Source: Pseudomonas viridiflava (GTDB lineage Bacteria; Pseudomonadota; Gammaproteobacteria; Pseudomonadales; Pseudomonadaceae). From it: a DNA stretch of 64,000 nucleotides. Position numbers and translations under genes: made by a program. The notes below the pieces were generated by a model. It did no database searches and was not told where the DNA came from. It saw only the letters and a program-made list of their open reading frames with translations. Positions within the stretch are counted from its first letter, which is position 1; each line of letters opens with the position of its first letter. The DNA lies in assembly GCF_900573885.1 (NCBI RefSeq), contig NZ_UPSE01000449.1, positions 1-64,000 on the forward strand, given 5' to 3'. Of the stretch, positions 35,681 to 43,968 are shown in pieces.

Positions 35681-36436
35681 ATGAACGCACCGATGCAGCC
35701 GCCTGCGCACAACCCGGCAGGCCAGAAATACGTCGAGGAAACCCGCTTCGGTTTCTGGTTCTTGCAGAGCCACGTTTGGCAGCATCACGTGCTGCGCGTG
35801 GCGATCGACGACCTCAAGGGCCTGCTCGGCCAGCCGCTGCCCGGCGATGCCGTGTTGCTGGATGCCGGCTGTGGTCAGGGCAAGTCGTTCCGTCTGCTGC
35901 AAAACGCCTTCGCCCCGGCGCAGCTCATCGGGCTGGACGCCGACCCGCACAGCCTGACCATGAGTCGTGCCGAAGCCGAACGCGAAGGCCTGGCGGTGCA
36001 ACTGCTGAGCAGCGACTGCGCGTCCATCCAACTGCCGGACGCCAGTGTCGATGTGATCTTCTGTCACCAGACCTTCCACCATCTGGTGGAGCAGGAAGCG
36101 GCACTGGCCGAGTTCTGGCGCGTGCTCAAGCCTGGCGGCTGGCTGCTGTTTGCCGAGTCGACCAAGTACTACATCGACACCTGGGTAATCCGTTGGCTGT
36201 TCCGTCACCCCATGCACGTGCAGCGCAGCGCCGACGAGTACCTGGCCATGCTGCGCGCCCAGGGTTTCGAGTTCGGCCCGCAGAACGTTTCATTTCCTTA
36301 TTTGTGGTGGAGCCGCTCGGCCGACTTCGGCTTGCTGGAGCGCTGGAAGCTGGTAAAACCCAAAGCCGTGGGCCAGCGCAATGAAACCCTGGTGAACGCC
36401 GCCGTGCGCAAACCACTGGCGAGCCACACCGGATGA
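35681..36436 (+). CDS. Class I SAM-dependent methyltransferase of the polyene cluster
   Basis: 251 residues from the ATG at 35681. Motif I LLDAGCGQGKSFRLLQ, motif II LIGLDADPHSL, motif III VIFCHQTFHHL, and a post-motif KPGGWLLFAESTKYY. Likely methylates the aryl headgroup (C- or O-), as seen in known aryl polyenes. Overlaps the following lipoprotein by 4 bp. Confidence 0.9.
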   Translation: MNAPMQPPAHNPAGQKYVEETRFGFWFLQSHVWQHHVLRVAIDDLKGLLGQPLPGDAVLLDAGCGQGKSFRLLQNAFAPAQLIGLDADPHSLTMSRAEAEREGLAVQLLSSDCASIQLPDASVDVIFCHQTFHHLVEQEAALAEFWRVLKPGGWLLFAESTKYYIDTWVIRWLFRHPMHVQRSADEYLAMLRAQGFEFGPQNVSFPYLWWSRSADFGLLERWKLVKPKAVGQRNETLVNAAVRKPLASHTG

Positions 36437-36924
36437 AACGTTTCTTCGCGCCCCTGCTGCTGGCCTTGCTGCTAAGCGCCTGCGCCCATCAGGCGCCGCT
36501 GCCGGCGCAGCCGCCGCGTCTGGATTTGCCGCTGCAATTGCATGTGCAGCGCGAACAGGCCGGGCAGACGCAGGACTGGTTTCTGGTACTGCAACAGGAA
36601 GGCCCGGCCTTGCGCTGGTCGTTGATCGATCCCATGGGTATTCCTGTGGCGCGCCAACTGCTAACCGGCAACCAATGGCAGAATGACGGCCTGCTGCCGC
36701 CCAACCCCGAGGCGCGCGAGCTGTTTGCCGCCCTGCTGTTCGCCCTGACCCCGGCTGAACAACTGTCCGCCCGTTACCCCGAGGCGGACTGGCAGCAACA
36801 CCCGCAGCAACGCCGCCTGCTGGAGTCAGGCGCCGTGCGCTGGCGAGTGGACTACCAGCACCCCCTGAATTTTCAGCTCAGCACCCAGCCGGGGCTGAGC
36901 TACCGCGTTGAGACGTTGCCATGA
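36433..36924 (+). CDS. DUF3261 lipoprotein of the polyene cluster
   Basis: 163 residues: lipobox in MKRFFAPLLLALLLSACAHQ (Cys17), then a LolB-like beta-sheet domain (LQLHVQREQAGQTQDWFLVLQQEGPALRWSLIDPMGIPVARQ). Probably the outer-membrane receptor that accepts the lipid-linked polyene from the LolA-like carrier. Overlaps both neighbours by 4 bp. Confidence 0.85.
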   Translation: MKRFFAPLLLALLLSACAHQAPLPAQPPRLDLPLQLHVQREQAGQTQDWFLVLQQEGPALRWSLIDPMGIPVARQLLTGNQWQNDGLLPPNPEARELFAALLFALTPAEQLSARYPEADWQQHPQQRRLLESGAVRWRVDYQHPLNFQLSTQPGLSYRVETLP

Positions 36925-38126
36925 CCGCCTACCTCAATGCCCTGGGCCTGCTGTGCGCCCTGGGCAATGACAAACACCACGTCAGCGAGCGTCTGTTCGC
37001 CGGCGACACCAGCGGTATGCGCGTGCAAGCCGGCTGGGTGCCTGAACGCCCGCTGCCCGTGGGCGCGGTAAACGCCGAGCTGCCCGCCGTGCCGGGTGGC
37101 AACCGTGCCTACCAGACCCGCAACAACCAACTGCTGTTGGCCGCCGCTGAACAAATTGATGTGGATATCCAGCAGGCCATCGCCCGGTATGGCCGGGCGC
37201 GCATCGGCGTGGTGCTCGGTACCAGCACATCGGGAATTGACGAGGCCACTCAAAGCATTCGCACCTTCCTGCAGGAAGGCGCGTTCCCGCCGGACTACCA
37301 CTACGGCCAGCAGGAACTGTCGGCGCCTGCCGAGTTTCTGGCTGCGCACTTTGAACTGGGCGGCCCGTGCTACGTGATTTCCACCGCCTGCACGTCCAGC
37401 GCGCGCGCCTTGCTTAGCGCCCGCCGCTTGCTGCAAAGCGGTCTGTGCGATGCCGTGCTGTGCGGCGGCGTGGACTCGTTGTGCCAGCTGACGCTCAACG
37501 GCTTCGGCTCGCTCGAAGCGCTGTCGGATGAACGCTGCAACCCGTTCTCGCGCAACCGTACCGGTATCAACATCGGCGAAGCGGCGGCGTTGTTCCTGAT
37601 GACGGGTGATGCCGGTGCCAGTCCGGAATCCATCGCCCTGCTCGGCGCGGCAGCCAACTGCGACGCCCACCATATTTCCGCCCCCGACCCGCAAGGGCGC
37701 GGCGCCGAACAGGTGATGCGCCAGGCGCTGGCCAACGCCGGCTTGAGTGCAGGCGACATCGCCTACCTGAACCTGCACGGCACCGCCACGCAGCACAACG
37801 ACGCCATGGAGAGCCTGGCCGTGGCGGCGGTGTTCCCAGACGGCGTTCTGTGTTCCTCCAGCAAACCCATGACCGGCCATACCCTTGGCGCGGCCGGCGC
37901 GCTGGAAGCCGCCTTCTGCTGGTTGAGCCTGAACGCCAGGCGCCTGCCGCCCCACGTTTGGGACGGCCAGCGCGATGAGCAATTGCCCGCCCTTACGTTT
38001 ACAGACCCCAACTCGAGCCTGGAGCGCGCCGGCCCACAGCACCTGATGAGCAATTCCTTCGCCTTTGGCGGCAACAACATCAGCCTGATTCTGGGCACCG
38101 CGCCAACTGTGCAGGTGCAGCCATGA
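36921..38126 (+). CDS. apeO: Beta-ketoacyl-ACP synthase, chain-elongating KS
   Basis: 401 residues, FabF-type thiolase fold. Complete Cys-His-His triad: STACTSSARALLSA, LNLHGTATQHND, KPMTGHTLGAAGALEA. Together with the chain length factor at the head of the cluster it should carry out repeated malonyl condensations. The assignment to ApeO rather than ApeR rests on order (KS, DH, KR, KS). Confidence 0.9.
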   Translation: MTAYLNALGLLCALGNDKHHVSERLFAGDTSGMRVQAGWVPERPLPVGAVNAELPAVPGGNRAYQTRNNQLLLAAAEQIDVDIQQAIARYGRARIGVVLGTSTSGIDEATQSIRTFLQEGAFPPDYHYGQQELSAPAEFLAAHFELGGPCYVISTACTSSARALLSARRLLQSGLCDAVLCGGVDSLCQLTLNGFGSLEALSDERCNPFSRNRTGINIGEAAALFLMTGDAGASPESIALLGAAANCDAHHISAPDPQGRGAEQVMRQALANAGLSAGDIAYLNLHGTATQHNDAMESLAVAAVFPDGVLCSSSKPMTGHTLGAAGALEAAFCWLSLNARRLPPHVWDGQRDEQLPALTFTDPNSSLERAGPQHLMSNSFAFGGNNISLILGTAPTVQVQP

Positions 38127-38578
38127 GCGTCTGGCCTATCGCTGAGCTGGTGCCCCACGCCGCCGACATGATTCTGGTGGACGAGGTGCTGAGCTTCGCC
38201 GACGAAGACGTGCACACCCGCCTCGTGGTACGCGCCGGTGGCTTGTTCAGTCAGGCCGATGGCAGCTTGCCGGCGTGGGTCGGCATCGAGCTGATGGCGC
38301 AGAGCGTCGCCGCCTTCGCCGGCTGCCAGGCGCGCCAGGCCGGCCTGCCGGTGGAGCTGGGTTTCCTGCTCGGCACGCGCAATTACCAGTGCAACGTCGA
38401 GGCCTTTCCCCTCGGCGCCGAACTGCACATTCACGCCCTGCGCTCGCTACAAGACGACAACGGCATGGGCGTTTTCGAATGCAACCTGACCGGCCCGGGC
38501 ATCCATGCTCACGCGCGCCTCAACGTTTTCCGCCCGCCCCACGTGGCCAGCTATCTGGAAGAACCTGCACATGACTGA
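38123..38578 (+). CDS. apeP: 3-hydroxyacyl-ACP dehydratase (ApeP-like)
   Basis: 151 residues, hot-dog fold. Catalytic His in LVPHAADMILVDEV and Glu in WVGIELMAQSVAAFAG match FabZ-like positions. It removes water after ketoreduction to give the conjugated double bonds. The cluster thus has two dehydratases, this one and the domain fused to the ligase. Overlaps both neighbours. Confidence 0.9.
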   Translation: MSVWPIAELVPHAADMILVDEVLSFADEDVHTRLVVRAGGLFSQADGSLPAWVGIELMAQSVAAFAGCQARQAGLPVELGFLLGTRNYQCNVEAFPLGAELHIHALRSLQDDNGMGVFECNLTGPGIHAHARLNVFRPPHVASYLEEPAHD

Positions 38579-39299
38579 CACCATTCTCGTCACCGGCTCC
38601 AGCCGTGGCATCGGCCGCGCCATTGCCTTGCGTCTGGCCCGTGCCGGCTTTGATCTGGTGCTGCATTGCCGCAGTGGCCGCGCCGAAGCAGAAGCCGTGC
38701 AGGCCGAAGTGGTCGCCCTCGGCCAGCAGGCACGCATTCTGCAATTCGATGTGGCCGAGCGCGCCGCCTGCCGGGAAATTCTCGAAGCGGATGTCGAGGC
38801 CCACGGCGCCTATTACGGCGTGGTGTGCAATGCCGGCCTGACACGCGACGGCGCCTTTCCGGCCTTGAGCGAAGAGGACTGGGATGTGGTGCTGCGCACC
38901 AATCTGGACGGTTTCTACAACATCCTGCACCCGTTGGTCATGCCGATGGTTCGCCGACGCAAACCGGGACGTATTGTCTGCATCACCTCGGTGTCCGGCA
39001 TGATCGGCAACCGTGGCCAGGTCAACTACAGCGCCTCGAAAGCCGGCGTGATCGGCGCCGCCAAAGCGCTGGCGATTGAACTGGGCAAACGCAAAATCAC
39101 CGTGAACTGCGTGGCCCCCGGTTTGATCGACACCGCCATGCTCGACGATGATCTGCCGATTGAAGAAATGATGAAGATGATCCCCGCCCAACGCATGGGC
39201 ACCCCGGAAGAAGTGGCTGGCGCGGTGAATTTCCTGATGTCGGACGAAGCCGCCTACATCACCCGCCAAGTGCTCGCGGTCAATGGAGGCCTGTGCTGA
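38571..39299 (+). CDS. apeQ: 3-ketoacyl-ACP reductase, FabG-like
   Basis: 242 residues from the ATG at 38571. SDR family: TGSSRGIGRAIALRLARAG for NADPH, VCNAGLTRDG, catalytic Ser and YxxxK in ITSVSGMIGNRGQVNYSASK, and NCVAPGLIDTAML. Reduces each beta-keto intermediate of the polyene chain. The stop overlaps the next ATG (TGATG). Confidence 0.93.
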   Translation: MTDTILVTGSSRGIGRAIALRLARAGFDLVLHCRSGRAEAEAVQAEVVALGQQARILQFDVAERAACREILEADVEAHGAYYGVVCNAGLTRDGAFPALSEEDWDVVLRTNLDGFYNILHPLVMPMVRRRKPGRIVCITSVSGMIGNRGQVNYSASKAGVIGAAKALAIELGKRKITVNCVAPGLIDTAMLDDDLPIEEMMKMIPAQRMGTPEEVAGAVNFLMSDEAAYITRQVLAVNGGLC

Positions 39300-40525
39300 T
39301 GAAACGCGTGGTAGTTACCGGCATGTCCGGCATCACATCCCTGGGCAGCGACTGGGCCAGCATCGAAGCCAATTTCAGCGCCAACAAAAGCGGCATTCGC
39401 CGCATGCATGAGTGGGATCGCTTCGCCGAACTGAACACCCGTCTGGCCGGCCCCATCGACGATTTCGTGGTGCCCAAAACCTGGAACCGCAAGCAACTGC
39501 GCAGCATGGGACGGGTGTCGCGCCTGGTGGTGCTGGCCGCCGAAAGAGCGCTGGGCAATGCCGGCCTGCTCGACGACGCAAGCATTCGCGACGGCCGTAT
39601 GGGCGTGGCGTGCGGCTCATCCACCGGCAGCACCGAAGAAATCAAAGCCTTCGGCAATATGCTGCTCAACTCGGTGGCCGACGGCCTCAACGCCAACTCG
39701 TACATCCGTATGATGCCGCACACCACGGCGGCCAATATCAGCATTTTCTTTGGCCTTAAAGGCCGTCTGATTCCCACCTCCAGCGCGTGCACCAGCGGCA
39801 GCCAGGGCATCGGTTATGCCTACGAGGCCATCAAGTTCGGCCGCCTGCCAATGATGCTGGCTGGTGGCGCCGAAGAGCTGTGCCCGACCGAAGCCATGGT
39901 GTTCGACGCGCTATACGCCACCAGCCTGAAAAACGATGCACCGCATACCTCGCCCCGTCCGTACGACAGCGGCCGTGACGGCCTGGTGATCGGCGAAGGC
40001 GCCGGCATGTTGGTGCTTGAAGAACTGGAACACGCCAAAGCGCGCGGCGCGACCATCTACGCCGAAATCGTCGGCTTCGGCTGCAACGCCGACGGCCAGC
40101 ACGCCACCAAACCCGAACAGGTGACCATGCGCGGCGCCATGGAGCTGGCCCTGCAAGACGCTAACCTCGACCCGCACGCCATCGGCTACGTGAACGGTCA
40201 CGGCACCGCCACTGAACAAGGCGACATCGCCGAAACCCACGCCACCGCCAGCCTGTTCGGCTCGGGCATGGCCATCAGCTCGCAGAAAAGCTACCTGGGT
40301 CACACCTTGGGCGCGTGCGGGGCACTGGAGTCGTGGTTCAGCATCGAAATGCTCAACAGCGACCGTTATATCCACACGCTGAATCTCGATAATGTCGACC
40401 CGCAGTGCGCGGACCTGGACTACCTGCGCGGCGAGCCACGGCAGATGAACAACGAATTCGTCATGAACAACAATTTCGCCTTTGGTGGGGTCAATACCTC
40501 GCTGATCTTCCGCCGCTGGCGATAA
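39299..40525 (+). CDS. apeR: Beta-ketoacyl-ACP synthase, second KS of the cluster
   Basis: 408 residues from the ATG at 39299 (GGAGG 9 bp upstream; a GTG two codons earlier is too close to it). FabF-like with full triad: SSACTSGSQGIGYAYEA, NGHGTATEQGD, KSYLGHTLGACGALES. ApeR-type KS probably extends the aryl starter in the first round. Last enzyme gene of the tight operon. Confidence 0.9.
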   Translation: MKRVVVTGMSGITSLGSDWASIEANFSANKSGIRRMHEWDRFAELNTRLAGPIDDFVVPKTWNRKQLRSMGRVSRLVVLAAERALGNAGLLDDASIRDGRMGVACGSSTGSTEEIKAFGNMLLNSVADGLNANSYIRMMPHTTAANISIFFGLKGRLIPTSSACTSGSQGIGYAYEAIKFGRLPMMLAGGAEELCPTEAMVFDALYATSLKNDAPHTSPRPYDSGRDGLVIGEGAGMLVLEELEHAKARGATIYAEIVGFGCNADGQHATKPEQVTMRGAMELALQDANLDPHAIGYVNGHGTATEQGDIAETHATASLFGSGMAISSQKSYLGHTLGACGALESWFSIEMLNSDRYIHTLNLDNVDPQCADLDYLRGEPRQMNNEFVMNNNFAFGGVNTSLIFRRWR

Positions 40526-40564
40526 CGAGTCAGAACACACCCCACCGCCGTCAAGGAGACGACT

Positions 40565-41008
40565 ATGCACTTGAAAAGCCTCACCGCCGCAGCTCTGCTG
40601 CTCGCCGCCATTCCCGGCATCAGCCAGGCTCGCGACACCACGCATTACTTGCCACTGGAAACCGCGATCGCCCAGGCGACCGCTGCAGGCAAGCTGGATG
40701 GCTCGGTAAAGTTCTACATGGCAGGGCAGAAGCCCGCTGGCAAAGTGAACGTGATCAACCCGCAAATCACCACCAGCCAAAAGACCAACGCCTTCAACAA
40801 GTCTGACGAAGAAGCCTGCGCCTGGGCCATGCAATCGGCCATCATCAAACTGGCCAACGCCGCCAAGGCAGCCGGCGCCAATGCAGTGATCGAGATCGCC
40901 AGCAACTACAAAGGCGTCGAGTACAAAAATCCGCAAAACTACGAATGCCACGCGGGCGCCATCATGGCCGGCGTCGCGCTGAAAGCGCAGTTGGCTAACG
41001 TCAAGTAA
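40565..41008 (+). CDS. Small periplasmic protein at the end of the polyene cluster
   Basis: 147 residues: signal peptide MHLKSLTAAALLLAAIPGISQA, then a compact alpha/beta domain with two cysteines (ACAWAMQSAII, YECHAG) and GANAVIEIASNYKG, which recalls YbjQ-like folds. Homologues are often misnamed excinuclease subunit A; nothing here resembles UvrA. A ribosome site AAGGAG and a 39-bp gap from the KS gene suggest the same operon, and a strong terminator follows. Confidence 0.75.
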   Translation: MHLKSLTAAALLLAAIPGISQARDTTHYLPLETAIAQATAAGKLDGSVKFYMAGQKPAGKVNVINPQITTSQKTNAFNKSDEEACAWAMQSAIIKLANAAKAAGANAVIEIASNYKGVEYKNPQNYECHAGAIMAGVALKAQLANVK

Positions 41009-41030
41009 GCCTTGGCGTCGGCTGAATCGA

Positions 41031-41064
41031 AGCGCTGACCGACGCCTGCCGGTCGGCGCTTTTT
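41031..41064 (+). terminator. Rho-independent terminator of the polyene cluster
   Basis: Eleven-base-pair stem (41031-41041 with 41050-41060, one G-T pair), eight-base loop and TTTT tail, 22 bp after the last gene of the cluster. Confidence 0.87.
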
Positions 41065-41256
41065 GCTTCGCAGAGACGTGAGTTCTTTCGCAGGAGTGGC
41101 CTAGGGCGCAAACCGCCACGACAGGTATCTGTAGAAGCCGTTTCTAGCAAACCATATTGCTCACGCCCCGGCCCCCACGCTTTCGACATTCATCTTTGGT
41201 GGCGGGCAGGGCAGTACCCGCTCGCCAAATCGCTCTCGGCCGCATCCCTTGTATCC

Positions 41257-42729
41257 CTATGGTTTCGGCTCTTCATGGCTCAACTGCGCCGACGAGCTCG
41301 CGCCTGCGTTCTCCCGCTGTGCGTCCACATTTGTGTTCAAACGCGACCACAAAGACGGATAGCGCTCGCGCAAGGGTGGTTCGCTTTGGCTCTGCCGAGT
41401 GGAAGGGTCGTACGGGCCAATTTCTTCCACAACGGTGCCAGGATTCGCTGGGGGTAACCTAGGCGTACGTTGCTCGCCAGGATTCTGTGGGTAAGGTGTT
41501 TGGCCGCGGGCTACCGGCGATGCTTGTAGTAACGACAGATCAGGCAAATGGGGATTCAGACCAGAGCTGGAGCCAGGGACAGACGCGGCTGGTGCGGGAG
41601 CGGTGTCTTTGCTGAAAACTGTGCCCGGCAACAGAGCACCTGTATGAGAAACATCGGTACTGGTCCCTGGGAGGTCCCAGAACACTTTGTTTGCACTGGA
41701 AGGCGTCTTAAAGCGAAGTCCCGGCTCTCCGGCCTCCAATTTCTCCAGTAATTCCTTCCCTCTCTTAGTGACGCCCTTATCACTGAGGAATGTGCGGGCG
41801 CTCCCCAGATGAATACCCTCACTCTCAGCCCATTTTTTCCATCCGCCCGCCGCCGCGCGGTGCTCATCGGACAGCGTGTTCCAGACGATAACGTCGGCAT
41901 TGGTGACCGCCCGCCCCTCCCCGCCCGCCAGTTTAATTTCGCCCGCAGGAGTGAGTCCCGAATTTGACAGCACTGCCCGGGCGCTGCGCAAATCGATGCC
42001 TCGCTCCAAGGCAAAGACCTCCCAGCCACCGATAGAACGTTTTTGTTCCAGAGGCATATTGCGCCATTGGCGAATTTGATCTGAGGTGATCGACGACTTT
42101 TCTGAACGCTTTTGAAGCCCGCCCTCGCTTAGTTCGGTTAAACGCTCCTGCCCTGACAGCGTCAGTCCAAATTCCCTGAGAAAACGTTTGTCACTCTTGC
42201 GAATGCCCCGCTCCGCTAACCACGGTTTGGCTCGAACCTCCCGGCGCTGAGACACCGACATTTCACTCCAATCCTTAAGATCTTGCGCGGAGATTTTACG
42301 TTCCCCTTTGAGATTCGCCACCGGGCTCGGCACAAAAGCGCGTTGCTCTGCGGTTTCCTTACTCATCTCTCCCGCCGGACCTGTCCCAGGCTCGCTCCGA
42401 TCCGATGCCGTCGCCTTACCATCAAGATTGGCTTTAACTTTCGTGGCGGAAATTTCAATAACCGGCACCCCGTTGGCCGCGCTCCCCACTGACGTGCCGC
42501 CAAAGTTGCGGTCCAGCAGAATTTCCGCCGCAGCCCAACCGGGCGCCGCAGCCAGCAGCACGGAAAGCACGAGGCGTTTTAACGAAAGGATGGGAGGAAT
42601 TAACGGAACGGATGCCGCTGAACAGACTTTCTGCTGCCCCGGCTTGCGCTGGGCCGTGGTGATTTCGGCAACCGGAATCAGGAAGCCAAGCGGCTTGCTG
42701 AAGATAAGGCGAAAGCAGTGCTTGTTCAT
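41257..42729 (-). CDS. Chimeric secreted protein: TPS-type extended signal plus three novel helical repeats
   Basis: 490 residues. The start MNKHCFRLIFSKPLGFLIPVAE is an extended signal peptide region of two-partner-secretion exoproteins, with a second hydrophobic signal and cleavage near residue 68. Residues ~84-94 (AANGVPVIEISA) match the first strand of a TPS domain, but the rest of that domain and the filamentous body are missing. Instead there are three ~58-residue repeats (about 145-200, 213-270, 274-331) with a W..L......GGW..FA...GI....AR..L...G(L/V)T..G pattern, then a Pro/Ser-rich tail. No TpsB gene is nearby. Function unknown. Confidence 0.72.
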   Translation of the reverse strand: MNKHCFRLIFSKPLGFLIPVAEITTAQRKPGQQKVCSAASVPLIPPILSLKRLVLSVLLAAAPGWAAAEILLDRNFGGTSVGSAANGVPVIEISATKVKANLDGKATASDRSEPGTGPAGEMSKETAEQRAFVPSPVANLKGERKISAQDLKDWSEMSVSQRREVRAKPWLAERGIRKSDKRFLREFGLTLSGQERLTELSEGGLQKRSEKSSITSDQIRQWRNMPLEQKRSIGGWEVFALERGIDLRSARAVLSNSGLTPAGEIKLAGGEGRAVTNADVIVWNTLSDEHRAAAGGWKKWAESEGIHLGSARTFLSDKGVTKRGKELLEKLEAGEPGLRFKTPSSANKVFWDLPGTSTDVSHTGALLPGTVFSKDTAPAPAASVPGSSSGLNPHLPDLSLLQASPVARGQTPYPQNPGEQRTPRLPPANPGTVVEEIGPYDPSTRQSQSEPPLRERYPSLWSRLNTNVDAQRENAGASSSAQLSHEEPKP

Positions 42730-42930
42730 GACCGATGTCCGTTGGGGGTATCAGTCAACGTTAAGAAGGGAAAGCGAGAGAAACTGTAGGAACGCTCTGA
42801 AAGCTTTTAGGGTGAGCCGCTCGATTGCAGGCGAAGGAGCCAGTCTATGCCTCGATTCTGCGTCAAGATCAGTGAAAACCCGGACACTCTTGTCGCCGAA
42901 GTTTTCGCCACGACCTAGCCAGAAAGCGCC

Positions 42931-43851
42931 TTAGCCGCGATGCAACTGAACGGCCTGCAATGCCGCCGCCTCCCGCGTCACCTGCTCAACGAATGCCAAG
43001 GCCAGCGGCGCCTTCTGGTCTTTGCGTACCACAAGCCACACCGCACTGGTGGCGCCCTTATCGAGCAATGTCCGGTACACCACACCGTCCACCCGCGTGC
43101 GCCGGAACGACGCCGGCAGCATCGACACCCCCAAGCCCGCCGAGACCAAACCAATGATGGTCATTGCCTCACTCGCCTCTTGCGCGATGCGTGGGCTGAA
43201 CCCGGCATTACGCGCCAGACCGATCAATTGGTCGTACAAGCCGGTGCCGTAACTGCGTGGAAAAAATACGAACGGCTCATCCGCCAGCGCAGCGATGGAA
43301 ATGCCCTCGTCGCTGCCCTGTGCCAATGGATGGTCGGCGCGCAGCACAGCCACCAGCGGGTCGCGAAACAGCTCGACGGCGGTGATGGTGTCGGGCAACG
43401 GAAATGGACGGATCACGCCGACCTGCACGGTCTCTTCCAGCAGCGCCTCGATCACCACGCGGCTGCTCATTTCCCGCAGGCTCAGGTGCACGTCCGGGTG
43501 AGCCTGGCGAAACGCGAGAATGCTGCGCGGAATGGTCGAGGTGAAGGGCGCCGACGCGGTAAAACCTACGTTCAGCTCGCCGATTTCACCCTGTTGGGCG
43601 CGGCGCGCAATCTGCGTTGCCTTTTCGACGTGGGCGAGGATCTGCCGGGTTTCGTCGAGGAACAGACGCCCCGCTTCGGTGAGCTCAACCCGGCGATTGG
43701 TGCGCTCAAACAAACGGGCACCGATCTCTTCTTCCAGCGCCTGAATCTGCTGGCTGAGTGGCGGCTGAGAAATACCCAGTTGCTCGGCAGCACGGCCAAA
43801 ATGCAGTTCTTCGGCGAGGGCGACGAAGTAGCGTAAATGGCGCAATTCCAT
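42931..43851 (-). CDS. LysR-family transcriptional regulator
   Basis: 306 residues from the ATG at 43851 (GGGAGA upstream; the TTG six bases before is not needed). N-terminal winged helix (MELRHLRYFVALAEELHFGRAAEQLGISQPPLSQQI) and a C-terminal effector domain (GELNVGFTASAPF, LVSAGLGVSMLPASF). Resembles BenM/CatM-type regulators. Divergent from the MFS transporter, which it probably controls from the shared 117-bp region. Confidence 0.92.
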   Translation of the reverse strand: MELRHLRYFVALAEELHFGRAAEQLGISQPPLSQQIQALEEEIGARLFERTNRRVELTEAGRLFLDETRQILAHVEKATQIARRAQQGEIGELNVGFTASAPFTSTIPRSILAFRQAHPDVHLSLREMSSRVVIEALLEETVQVGVIRPFPLPDTITAVELFRDPLVAVLRADHPLAQGSDEGISIAALADEPFVFFPRSYGTGLYDQLIGLARNAGFSPRIAQEASEAMTIIGLVSAGLGVSMLPASFRRTRVDGVVYRTLLDKGATSAVWLVVRKDQKAPLALAFVEQVTREAAALQAVQLHRG

Positions 43852-43968
43852 GGGCAATCTCCCGGATTGATTAGGTCGCCAAACAGATCAAACGACACGA
43901 ACAATATATTGGAGATAATAAACCTCGATTACTATTCTGTGCGCACTGCTCTTTCTCACGAGGTCTGT

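Noticed and set aside
40565-41008. Excinuclease ABC subunit A homologue
   Set aside because: The name is attached to homologues in databases, but the 147-residue product has a signal peptide and none of the UvrA ATPase or zinc motifs.
41257-42729. Contact-dependent inhibition (CDI) locus
   Set aside because: No CdiB, no long FHA repeats, no VENN/toxin C-terminus and no small immunity gene downstream.
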